From Schistocephalus solidus (lineage: Eukaryota > Platyhelminthes > Cestoda > Diphyllobothriidea > Diphyllobothriidae): a stretch of 64,000 nucleotides of DNA. A program made the position numbers and the translations under genes. Of the stretch, positions 1 through 9,520 are shown piece by piece (positions within the stretch are counted from its first letter, which is position 1; every line of letters starts with the position of its first letter). A model generated the notes under the pieces. That model saw nothing but the letters and a program-made list of their open reading frames with translations. It had not been told where the DNA came from and did not search any database. The DNA is taken from assembly GCA_017591395.1 (NCBI GenBank), contig WEDG01003318.1:62001-126000 (forward strand). Reading direction: 5' to 3'.

Positions 1-1045
1 GTCGTAGGAAGAGGTAATATTTAGGTTGACTATTCTCACCAAAAGTTGGTCGAGCCAAACATTAATTAGAGCCCAGGTACTTCTTCTAACTTCCCTTGTC
101 TTTAAGATCACTTTGAATAGGTCACACGTGTTCAGTTTTTTGTGTTAGCCTGACCACCTTCTCAAAGACGCGTGTGCTGTTTTCTACTCCTAAAAATGGT
201 AGATAAGGCTAACTTTAACGGGAAGGTTACGCACTCACTTGAGCCCGACGATAAAAAAAGTTACGTAGCTCATTAAGTGTCAGCACAATGGCATAAAAGC
301 GCAGGAAAAATGGTCGCAACAGGGGAGGAGGATTGAATCGGACAAAATCCTGGTCCCCTAAGAAGAGACGTCCTTAATCATGTCTATTCTGCTGCGTTTA
401 ACCAAAATGTCTTACGTAGGAAACATGAGGAGTCGCAGGACGAAACTCAGAGCCAAATTATAATTGAGCATCACATGAGGCCGCTCGAGGTTTGCCAGAA
501 GACCTACTTGACCTTTGGAGAAGAAGTCAATGTACAGATCAAGGAAACTCCAATGGGCTCCTGATCTCCGTTTTGTGCCATAATCGATTCCAAAAGAGCT
601 GCAAAAGAGTGTCTTAACCCAACAGTCACCGACAGTTTGTCACCCTCGTGTGGTCGTCTCATTTGGTATCATCAATAGGAATATGCTGCCGAATCTCCAT
701 TATCTTGTCAACTTAATCTTTCCAGATAAAAAATGGACGTTAGCAGAGCGAAAAGAGCAGCAACTGCCCTCTCATTATGTGGTTGATGGGCGACGCTCAA
801 ATGGTGAAACAAAAACGACGGCCTAGGGGAAGGTGACGAATACTACACAGCTTTTCACGTTTCGTAGCTATCATCTGGTGGCTGAAAAATGAAACTGTGC
901 AAGAACAATCCTCAAATGAATCCAGACTCATTGGATGTGAGCCTGGCACCGCCTGGACGAATTGATTTGAAATGGCTATTCGAAGGTGTTCTTGCTGGTT
1001 TAGCTCGGGAATATTGACATTCGTTGACAAAAACTCACGTATCAC
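1..1045. other. unassigned DNA
   Basis: I recognise no repeat family here. One open stretch on the plus strand (about 335-562) reads through about 75 codons to a TGA with a protein-like composition. A minus-strand open stretch covers 797-1045. Neither resembles a family I know and neither has convincing splice signals, so I do not call genes. Confidence 0.3.
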
Positions 1046-1047
1046 TC

Positions 1048-1460
1048 GTCCCTTTCTGCCTTGGAGGTCACTTTAGCGTCCCGCCAGCAGCCGCACAGAG
1101 GCTAGTGACAGACAGAGTGATAATTCCGACAAAGACAAGGGAGACTGGAATGGCCATTTCTAGCTCTTTAGGCTTCAACCGTCAGTTGTATTCAACCACA
1201 GGTGGGTCACCACCCGACTCTCGGTGTGCGTTTGTCAATGAATGTCCATATTCCCGATCTAAACCGGCAAGACAATGAGCCCGTTGGTCAGTGATTAACA
1301 CACTTAACTTCTGCTCAAAAGGTTGTGGATTCGAACCTCGAGGGAGAACCAGCTGGGGTTGGGTATGGCTGGCTGATAACGACCAATGAGCCAGAAATGG
1401 CCATTCAAGTCGCCCTTGTCTTTGTTGGAATTATCGTTATGTCCAAAGCCGTACACGTAA
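1048..1460. mobile_element. two tRNA-derived SINE copies, head to head
   Basis: A minus-strand unit (about 1048-1210) and a plus-strand unit (about 1275-1460) of the family that forms the array at 61-63 kb. The plus unit has a degenerate tRNA-like head ending in a B-box-like GGATTCGAACC. It is followed by the family core (GGGTATGGCTGGCTGAT, then AGCCAGAAATGGCCATT) and the CTTGTCTTTGT segment. The minus unit keeps the same core with more mutations. The ribozyme-like motif is damaged in both (CTGATAA and CTGACGG instead of CTGATGA). Confidence 0.75.
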
Positions 1461-1729
1461 CTCTAACCGAACTATTAATCTCAAATCTTAAAACGAATCA
1501 TTTAATCCCTGGAAGTTAGCTCCAGGCCCTCGGAATAGGGGGAGGTAGTCCTTATTCGGGTGTCCTACGAGGGATTAAAAGTTGTACCGGATTTGCCTGC
1601 CTATATATGGGTGTCGAAAAAATGAAAATTATGTAACTTTAGCTTTTTGACTGAGCTTGGAATATTATCGGAAACTATTTCTGCCGCAGGCAGCACTTTA
1701 TATTTCACCGAAAATTAAAATACCGTCCT

Positions 1730-2484
1730 CGGTGGCAAAGACGTTATTTCGTTCTTCCAAAAAAGCTCATATCTAAAAGCATAGACATGTGGTAAGCCTA
1801 TGCTTCTGCTGCTGCATGATGCAGCAACGAGGGGCTCAGCTCCTCAGTAAGTCCCCCAGCGTTCTCTATGCGATTTCTGGTAATAGACTCCAGAGATTAA
1901 TCAAGAAAAATAATTTCTGAAATTATTAAATGCAGGACATGGAGTCAGGTTATCCGAACATGTCTTTTTAGGGTCACAGCTGAAATTTTAATAAACAGCT
2001 GAATCGAAGACAGTCAAACACTGTGGAATAACAACGTAATGCACATTCAACAAAAAAGTAGTACTACAAGTTGTTTAAATCATATATGGCAAGATCGTTT
2101 TACCATACTTCCGACAAAGGTAAAAATGGAAAACTCAGGCACCCGTTTTCGCCGATGATTCTGCTGCTGTGTGACGCACCAACGAGGGTTTCATCTCTTC
2201 AGTGGGTCCCACAGCTTTCCTTTATGCGGTATATGGTATATGAGGTACAGAGATAAATCAAGGAAATAATTACTGAAATTATGAATTGCAGAACATAGAT
2301 GTAAGTGAACAGGACTTGAGGTTTGAGTGTCAGACACGGAAAAATCAATGAAAATTTAGGTCGAAGAAAATAAACCACAGTCGAATAACCACGTAATGCC
2401 TATTGCAAAACAGGTAGTACTAGAAGTTGTATGAATCTTATATGGCAAAAACCTTATACCGTACTTATACCGCCAGGTAAGTCA
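1730..2484 (+). repeat. ~354 bp satellite-like repeat, array I
   Basis: About two units of a tandem repeat. The landmark GAGGGG/GAGGGT after a CTGCTGCTG...GCAGCA hairpin recurs at 1829 and 2184, a period of 355 bp. Other shared landmarks are an AATAACCACGTAATGCC-type block, a TATATGGCAAAA block and TACTTCC. The same repeat resumes at 6768 with a period of 353-354 bp, on the far side of LINE copy A, so both arrays look like one array split by the LINE. There is no convincing coding content. Confidence 0.8.
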
Positions 2485-2523
2485 AATACACTTTTGTAAA
2501 TTTTCCTGCTCACTGTTTTGATT

Positions 2524-4806
2524 TCAGCAACCAAATAACCCAGAAACTGGAAGACCTGCGTGCTCCAGAGGATAACGCCACTGTAGAGACACGAAACTGC
2601 GAAACGTCATCCAGTCCACCGCCTTCGATGTCCTAGGACGCGCACGCCGCCAAAACCATGACTGGTTTACTGAAAATGATGAAGAGATCAGCAACCTGCT
2701 CGCGGAGATGAATCGTCTACACAAAGCCTACATAGGCCTTCAGAATAACGCCACCAAAGCAGCCTTCTTCAGATGCCACCGCCTTGTAAAGCAACGGCTG
2801 CGGGAGGGGCAGGACATCTGGATGCTTCGCAACTCTGAAGAAATCCAGGGGTATGCGGACCGCAATGAAATGGAAAACCTTTTCAAAGCCATCAAGCCCA
2901 TCTAAGGCCCCTGCATCAAGGAGACCGCACCGCTGCTCAGCTCTGATGGCACAACATTGCTGACAGAGAAATCCCAAATTCTGTAGCACTGTGCCGAGCA
3001 CGTAGCAAGTGTCCTTTATTGCTCATCAGCCATCTCCGATGCTGCCATTTACCGACTTCCACAATTGGACAAGAACAATGACCTGGATCTACCGCCTTCC
3101 CTACCAGAAAACATCTGGGCGGTGCAGCAGCTTCCCTGTGATAAAGCCCCGGGATCCGACGCGATCCCACATGAAGTCTACAAGCATGGCGGGCCCCGGC
3201 TGATGGCAGAACTCACGACACTCATCCAGGAGATGTGGCACCAAGGACAAGTTCCTCAGGATTTCAAAGACACGACCATCGTCCTTCTCTACAAACGGAA
3301 GAGGAACCGGCAACTCTGTGATAATCACAGAGGCATCTCGTTGCTCATCATCGCCGAGAAGAGCTTCGCCCGTATCCTTCTCAATCGTCTGAACGGTCGC
3401 GTAGAGCAGGGCCTGCTCCCGCCGACACCGCGGAAAAACCGATATGATCTTTGACGCCCACAGCTACAAGAGAAGTGCCAAGAGACGCGAACTCACCTAT
3501 AAACTACCTTCGTGGACATAAAAAAGCCTTTGACATGGTGAATCGCGAAGGGATGTGGAAATAAATGCAGAAATTCGGCTGTCCCTAGTGGTTCACGCAC
3601 ATAATGCGTCAGCTTTATGACGGGATGACGGTGTGCATAACAACGGGATGGTATCCGAAGCATTCACAATGACCAACGGAGTGAAGCAGGGCTGCGAACT
3701 GACTCCCACCCTTTTCAGCCTCATGTTCTCTGGTATGGTAATGGATGCCTACCGTGATGAGCAGCCTGGGATCCGCATCGCCTACAGAACTGACGGGCAC
3801 TTTCTCTACAGTCGGCGTATGCAGTCCATAACCCGTGTATCTGCGGCTACAGTCCATGACTTGCTCTTCGCGGACGACTGCGCCCATAACAATGTGACGG
3901 AGGAGGACATGCAAAGGAGCATAGACCTCTTCGCCGCAGGCTGCGCCGATTTTGAATTAACAATCAGTACAGCCAAAACGGTTGTCATGCGCCAGCCGCC
4001 ACATAGCGTGGAATAAAATGCTCCAAAATCAATGTCAACGGTGCTCAACTCAAAAACGTGGAAACCTTCGCTTATCTAGGAAGCACGCTGTCACGCAACA
4101 CGAGAATCGACGACGGGATTGTCCAACTGATCTCCAAAGCTAGTCAGGGTTTTTAGCCGGCTGCAGGCCTCCACGTGGAATCACCAAGGTATTCACCTGA
4201 ACACCAAACTGAAGATGTACAAGTCCGTCATCTTGACAAAAACTCCTATACGGAGCGGAGACCTGAACGTCTACTCGAACCAAGCCAGGAAGCTGAATCA
4301 TTATCATAGCAGCAGCCTCCAAAGAATACTGAAGATGAGATGGTAAGGCAGGATCCCGGACACGAAAGTCTTTAAGCAGACCGGAATCCTCAGCATCCAC
4401 GCCATGCTGAGGCAAGTGCAACTGCGATGGAGTGGCCACCTGGTTAGAATGGACTACAAGCGACTACCCGCACGACGTTTCTAAGCAGATGTCGCTGCGG
4501 GTGCTCGCCGACTTGGAGGTCAAAAAGGACGCTACAAGGACACTGAAGAAATATCTGAAGCAATTGCAAATCAACCCGGTGACCTGGGATGACCTTGCCC
4601 AGTATATACCGGCATGGAGAAGATCCGTGATGACTGGTTCAGCAATCTATGAGACCAACAAGATCGCCACCGCCAAGGCCAAAAGAGCGGCACGAAATTC
4701 ACCACTGCCCCGAAACCACGCCGCTAATATCCTTCCAACGTGCCCATTCTGTCAACGCACATTCCGAGCGCGAATCGGCCTGGTCAGACATCTCCGAACG
4801 CAATGG
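2524..4806 (+). pseudogene. LINE A reverse transcriptase ORF, broken
   Basis: Relic of the retrotransposon polyprotein. In order: linker with RLVKQRLREGQD and EEIQGYADRNEME (2708-2905); RT fingers with DKAPGSDAIPHEVYKHGGPRL and DNHRGISLL (3065-3454); RT palm with TNGVKQGCELTPTLFSLMF and the catalytic LLFADDCA (3633-4016); the C-terminal region (4432-4806), ending in one finger of C..C type, CPFCQRTFRARIGLVRHL. RT copies element RNA into DNA at a nicked target. Frameshifts and stops between the blocks (for example near 3455, 3600 and 4017) make it inactive. The YLGSTLSR and YGAETW-like segments seen in other copies are present but shifted in frame between 4020 and 4430. Confidence 0.9.
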
Positions 4807-6766
4807 TGTGAGCATTATGGGGCCATGTTGCATTGTGGCGCGCGAAAACGGGTACGCCGATCCGTTAGCCAAGGTGCCCTCTCCCACATAAGACAATTGA
4901 TCAGCTAGGACGGTGATCTGATTGTGGGGGTGGGGGAGAGAGTGAGGTCGACAGCTCAACACATTTTCTTCAGTATAAACAATCTGACGCGCTTGAAAAT
5001 TTGACGGTGCGCTAAAAGCCGTGGCTTTGAAGGTCGACAACTGACGGGATAACTGGGACTGCGTGGTCAGACCAATGTGTATGTTGTGTGTAGTGGCTGA
5101 CTGAGAGTCAGGCTGCAATGGTTTCTTCTTAATGTGGCCTTTATGACATTCCTACTGCGTGGGATCCTAGCCAGGTGCGGTGGTACGCCCAGGAGCAACT
5201 CCGGCCGCGCCAGCCACCCACGCCCTTTCCCATCTCCGGTATTCTTGAATCTGTAATGACACCGGGTTCAGGTGGGGAAGGAGGAGAGAGTGCGGTTGCA
5301 ATAAGCACCGTGGGTTGGAAGGTTGCCAACTGACAATTACAATCAGACATCGCAGTCAGTCCAATTTGTGTTGTTTGGAGTGGCTGACTGGTGGTCTGAG
5401 AGTCAGCCTGCGATAGCTCCTTCTTAACGTGACCTACGGCTATCTCACGCATATAAGATGTACGTCTTTAAACCCCCTGTTGTGTGAGATCCAGGTGCTT
5501 TGTCTGGGGGTCTAGGTCTCTGTAAGTAGTACACGTAGATGAGGTCACCAGTAGCTGCGCCCACTTCCACATCATACAATGTACTGGCTTGGACGGTGGT
5601 CTGATTGTGGGGGTTGGGGAGAGAGTGAGGTCGACAGCTCAGCGCATTTCCTCACTTTATACTAACTGATGCGCTTGAAACTATGACGGTGCACTAAAAG
5701 CCGTGGTTTGGAAGGTTGCAAACTTACGAGATAACTCGGACAGCGTTGTCAGCCCAATGTGTGTTTTTGTGTAATGGCGGACTGTCTGACTAAGAGTCAG
5801 GCTGCAATGGTTCCTTCTTAATGTGGCCTTTATGGCATTCCTACTGCGTGGGATCCTCGCCAGGTGTGGTGGTACGCCCAGGGGCGGCTCCGGCCACGCC
5901 AGCCACCTGCGCCCTCTCCCATCTCCGGTCTTTTTGACTCTGTCATGACACCAGGCTCAGGTGGGGGAGGAGGAGAGAGTGCGGTAGCAATAAGCACCGT
6001 GGGTTGGAAGGTTGCCAACTGACAATTACAATCAGACATCGCAGTCAGTCCAATTTGTGTTGTTTTGAGTGGCTGACTGGTGTTCTGAGAGTCAGCCTGC
6101 GATAGCTCCTTCTTAACGTGACCTACGGCTATCTCACGCATATAAGATGTACGCCTTTAAACCCCCTGTAATTTGAGATCCATGTGCTGTGTCTGGGGAT
6201 CTAGGTCCTGTACGTAGTACACGTAGACGAGGTCACCAGTAGCTGCGCCCACTTCCGCATCAGACAATGTAATGGCTCGGACGGTGGTCTGATTGTGGGG
6301 GTGGGGGAGAGAGTGAGGTCGACAGCTCAGCGCATTTCCTCACTGTATACTAACTGACGCGCTTGAAACTATGACAGTGCACTAAAAGCCATGGTTTGGA
6401 AGGTTGCAAACTTACGAGATAACTCGGACAGCGTTGTCAGCCCAATGTGTGTTTTTGTGTAATGGCGGACTGGCTGACTGAGAGTCAGGCTGCAATGGTT
6501 CCTTCTTAATGCGGCCTTTATGGCATTCCTACTGCATGGGATCCTCGCCAGGTGTGGTGGTACGCCCAGGGGCGGCTCCGGCCACGCCAGCCTCCTGCGC
6601 CCTCTCCCATCTCCGGTCTTTTTGACTCTGTCATGACACCAGGCTCAGGTCGGGGAGGAGGACAGAGGCGGTAGATGCAGCGTAAGTTTACTATCACTTA
6701 AACTTAATCAGGCGCAAGTCACCGTCCCTACGCCCCCCTTTCGTGGAGCATATGTTGGACATCATC
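4807..6766 (+). repeat. LINE A 3' UTR with ~689 bp tandem repeat
   Basis: The landmark CATTCCTACTGCGTGGGATCCT recurs at 5147, 5836 and 6524, giving periods of 689 and 688 bp between nearly identical units. Each unit holds a GTGGGGGAGGAGGAGAGAGTG purine tract, CACGCCAGCC and GAGAGTCAG(G/C)CTGC blocks, and a TCTGATTGTGGGGGTGGGGG block. The same modules occur in the 3' UTRs of copies B, C and D and in the 48.7-50.2 kb piece, in differing numbers. Antisense open frames of 103 codons at 5141-5452 and 5830-6141 are copies of each other because the repeat is duplicated. I do not call them genes. Confidence 0.85.
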
Positions 6767-6767
6767 C

Positions 6768-7925
6768 AGGTTTTGATAACCACATAATGCCTTTTATGAA
6801 AATATGAATTGCTACAACTGTTATGAATCTTATATGGGCAAAATGTTAAACCCTACTTCCGATATTGGCAAATGCTAAAATCCCAGACGCGTGTTTTTCC
6901 GATATCTCTGCTGCTGTGAGAAGCAGCACCGAGGGGTTCGGCTACTCATCGGGTCCCCCGGCTTTCTCTATGCGGTACACGGTAGATGATGTCCAGAGAT
7001 AAATCAATTAAATAACTGCTGAAATTATTAATTGCAGGACATGGATTTAAGTGACCATGACATGACATTTTAGGGTCTGACCCGAAAGTGCAATGAATGA
7101 TCGGTTCGAATACAATCAACCCCAGTGAAATAACCCCGTTATGACCATTCTACAAACAAGTAGTACTGCCATTTGTATTAATCGTATAGGAAGAAAACAT
7201 TATACTGTACTTTCGATATAAGTAATAGCTTAAAGCCCAGCCATGTGTTTCTCGTATGTTTCTGCTGCTGTGTGACGCTGCACCGAGGGGTTCGGCACCT
7301 CAGTGGGTACCCCAGCGTTCTCTATGCCGTTTATATTATATGAATTGCAGAGATTAATTAAAGAAATAATTGCTGAAATTATTAATTGCATGACATGGAG
7401 TTTAGGGACCGTGACATAACTTTTATGAGAAAGCCCCAAAATTTCCATGAAATGTAGCGTGGGAAACCATCAACCACTGTGGAATAATCACGTAATGCCC
7501 ATTCTCTAAATATATTTTCTAGATTTTGCATTAATCATATATGGCTAAAACGATATACCGTACTTCGGTTATAAGTTCTATCTAAAAGCCCAGACACGTG
7601 TTTTACCTATGTTTCTGCATCTGCGTGAGGCAGCACTGAGGGGTTCGGCTCCTCTTTGGGTCCCCCAGCGTTCTCTATGCAGTTTCTAGTAAATAAACTC
7701 CAGAGAATTATCAAAAAACTGATTGCTGAAATTATTATGGGCAGGACATAGAGGTAAGTGAACAGGACTTGAATTTTTAGTGTCAGTCCCCGCAAGTTCA
7801 ATGAACATTTGTGTCGAAGACAATCAACCACTGTGGAATAACCACGTACTGTCCATTCTACAACAGGTGGTGGTAAATTTGTATTAATCATATAGGGCAA
7901 AGACGTCAAACAGTACTTCCGACAT
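6768..7925 (+). repeat. ~354 bp satellite-like repeat, array II
   Basis: Just over three tandem units. The GAGGGGTTCGG landmark occurs at 6931, 7285 and 7638, periods of 354 and 353 bp. Each unit also has GCAGGACATGGA, AATAACC...GTTATG and CTGCTGCTG...GCAGCA hairpin landmarks. The array continues array I from beyond LINE A. On the right it is cut at about 7925 by a SINE tail that begins with CGACAGTTTGACTGCCG. Confidence 0.85.
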
Positions 7926-8272
7926 ACGACAGTTTGACTGCCGTAGTCCTACGATGTCAACCGCATGCTCCACACCATTGTGGTCCACGCACTGTTACTT
8001 ACGCGTTGATTAGTTTTAAGTGATAGTGGACTTGCGATGCAGCTACTGCACACTCTCCTACTCCCCACCTGAGCCTGTTGTCAAGAAACAGTCAAGAAGA
8101 CTGGAGATGGGAGAGGGTGAAGATGGCTGGTGTGGTCGTGGCCCCTAAGCGTGCCACCAACCCCCCACATAGGCTTGGCAACCCGGATAATGCCTGCCGT
8201 GCCCTAATGTGGCACCCGTGTTGGACCATCGCATTTACCACGTGACCCGTTTAGGGGGCACACATACATATA
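7926..8272 (-). mobile_element. SINE sharing the LINE 3' tail (5S-type family), headless copy
   Basis: Read on the minus strand, it starts with the family body (GTGCCCCCTAAACGGGTCACGTGG...), passes the CACGCTTAGGGGCCACGACC block and ends in the ~200 bp tail shared with the LINE (CTCTTGAC, purine-rich GGGGAG, GACGGCAGTCAAACTGTCG end). It lies directly against satellite array II. No 5S rRNA head is present here. The head occurs in the related copy at 40931-41370, so this copy is probably 5'-truncated. Confidence 0.7.
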
Positions 8273-8967
8273 AACATACATGCATCGACAGTTCGACCGT
8301 CGATTACGACGAGGTCCACCGTATGCTCTACGGAAGGGTGGTGCAGGGATCGGTAACTTGCGCGTGATTAAGATTAAAGTGATAGTAAACTTGCGCTGAA
8401 TCTACCGCACTCCCTCCTCCTCCCCCACCTGAGCGTGGTGTCATGACAGATTCAAGAAGACCGGAGATGGGAGAGGGCGCCGGTGACTGGCGTGGCCGGA
8501 GCCACCCCTGGGCGTACCACCACACCTGGCAAGGATCCCACGCAGTAGGAATGTCATAAAGGCCACATTAAGAAGGAACCATTGCAGCCTGACTCTCAGT
8601 CAGCCACTTTACACTAAAAACACAATGGGCTGACCACGTGGTCCGAGTTATCCCGTAAGTTGGCAACCTTCAAAGCCACGGCTTTTAGCGCACCGTGATA
8701 GTTTCAAGCGCGTCGGATTGTTTATAGTGAGGAAAATGCGTTGAGCTGTCGACCTCACTCCCTCCCCCACCCCCACAATCAGACCACCATCAGAGCCGGT
8801 CAATTGTCTTATGTGGGTGTGGGCGCATTTGCTAACGGATCGGCGTACCGATCTTCGCGCGCCACATCACGACCTGGCCCTTATAACGCACACATCAGTT
8901 TTCACTAAATCAGGAGATATGAAGAAGCCATCGCCATCTGACTCCAAGTCCACTGCTCGGCCACTCG

Positions 8968-9343
8968 ATAGTTCGACCGTCGTAGTCCAACGATGTACAC
9001 CGTATGCTCCATGGAAGGGTGGAGCAGGGATGGTAACTTGCGCGTGAATTAGTTTTAAGTGATAGTAGCCTTGCGCTTCAGCTACCGCATTCTCTCCTCC
9101 TCCCCCACCTGAGCCCGGTGTCAAGACAGAGTCAAGAAGACCGGAGGCGGAAGAGGACGTAGATGGCTGGCGCGACCGGGTCCCCTAAGTTATAGCCGCA
9201 CCTAGGCGTGCCACCATACCTCCCATGTTCGGCATTTGTTAGCGGAGCGCAACCCGAATAACGCATGCCATGCCCTGATTTGGCCCCCGTGTTGATCCAA
9301 CTCATGTACCACGTGGCCCGTTTAGGGGGCACTCAGCCATTCG
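8968..9343 (-). mobile_element. SINE of the LINE-tail family nested in LINE B 3' UTR
   Basis: The LINE 3' UTR of copy E (about 50045-50060) reads continuously through TCAGCCATTCGACACAC. In copy B that site is split. TCGGCCACTCG at 8957-8967 precedes the insert and TCAGCCATTCG at 9333-9343 follows it, a probable 11 bp target-site duplication with 9 of 11 matches. The coordinates include the right duplication. The insert has the SINE body (GGGGGCAC, ACGTGGCCCGTTTAG, CGGCATTTGTTAGCGGAGC) and the LINE-like tail. No 5S head is visible. Confidence 0.75.
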
Positions 9344-9520
9344 ACACACACAGCACATACACTGCGCCGACAGCGTGGTCTGCTTAAGCTTCAGATTGGC
9401 AGCTTTACAAGCCACGGTCTTTAGGAAACCGTGATATTGTAAGGATCATGATGATGGTGAGGTTGTTGTGTATGTAATGGTGTAGGCAGTGTGCGCTGAT
9501 ATGGCTTATCCTCAGGTGGT

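Larger units (their letters stand above)
2485..6766 (+). mobile_element. LINE copy A, 5'-truncated, with long 3' UTR
   Basis: Non-LTR retrotransposon, probably RTE clade, lying inside the ~354 bp repeat. Homology to copy C starts near 2487, within the linker between endonuclease and reverse transcriptase. The 5' leader and endonuclease are therefore missing, as expected from incomplete target-primed reverse transcription. The reading frame continues to about 4805, then joins the 3' UTR directly, skipping the sequence for zinc fingers 2-5. The 3' UTR runs to about 6766 and ends in the family terminus (GGTGGACATC-like). The flanks carry the same ~100 bp of satellite, so precise target-site duplication ends cannot be set. 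Confidence 0.9.

Noticed and set aside
2071..2256. 61-codon open frame inside the satellite repeat
   Set aside because: It lies within the ~354 bp tandem repeat and is not preserved in the other units.
5141..6141. Pair of near-identical 103-codon minus-strand frames (also echoed at 49257-49784)
   Set aside because: They are antisense to the LINE and repeated only because the 689 bp 3' UTR module is duplicated; no start-site or family evidence.
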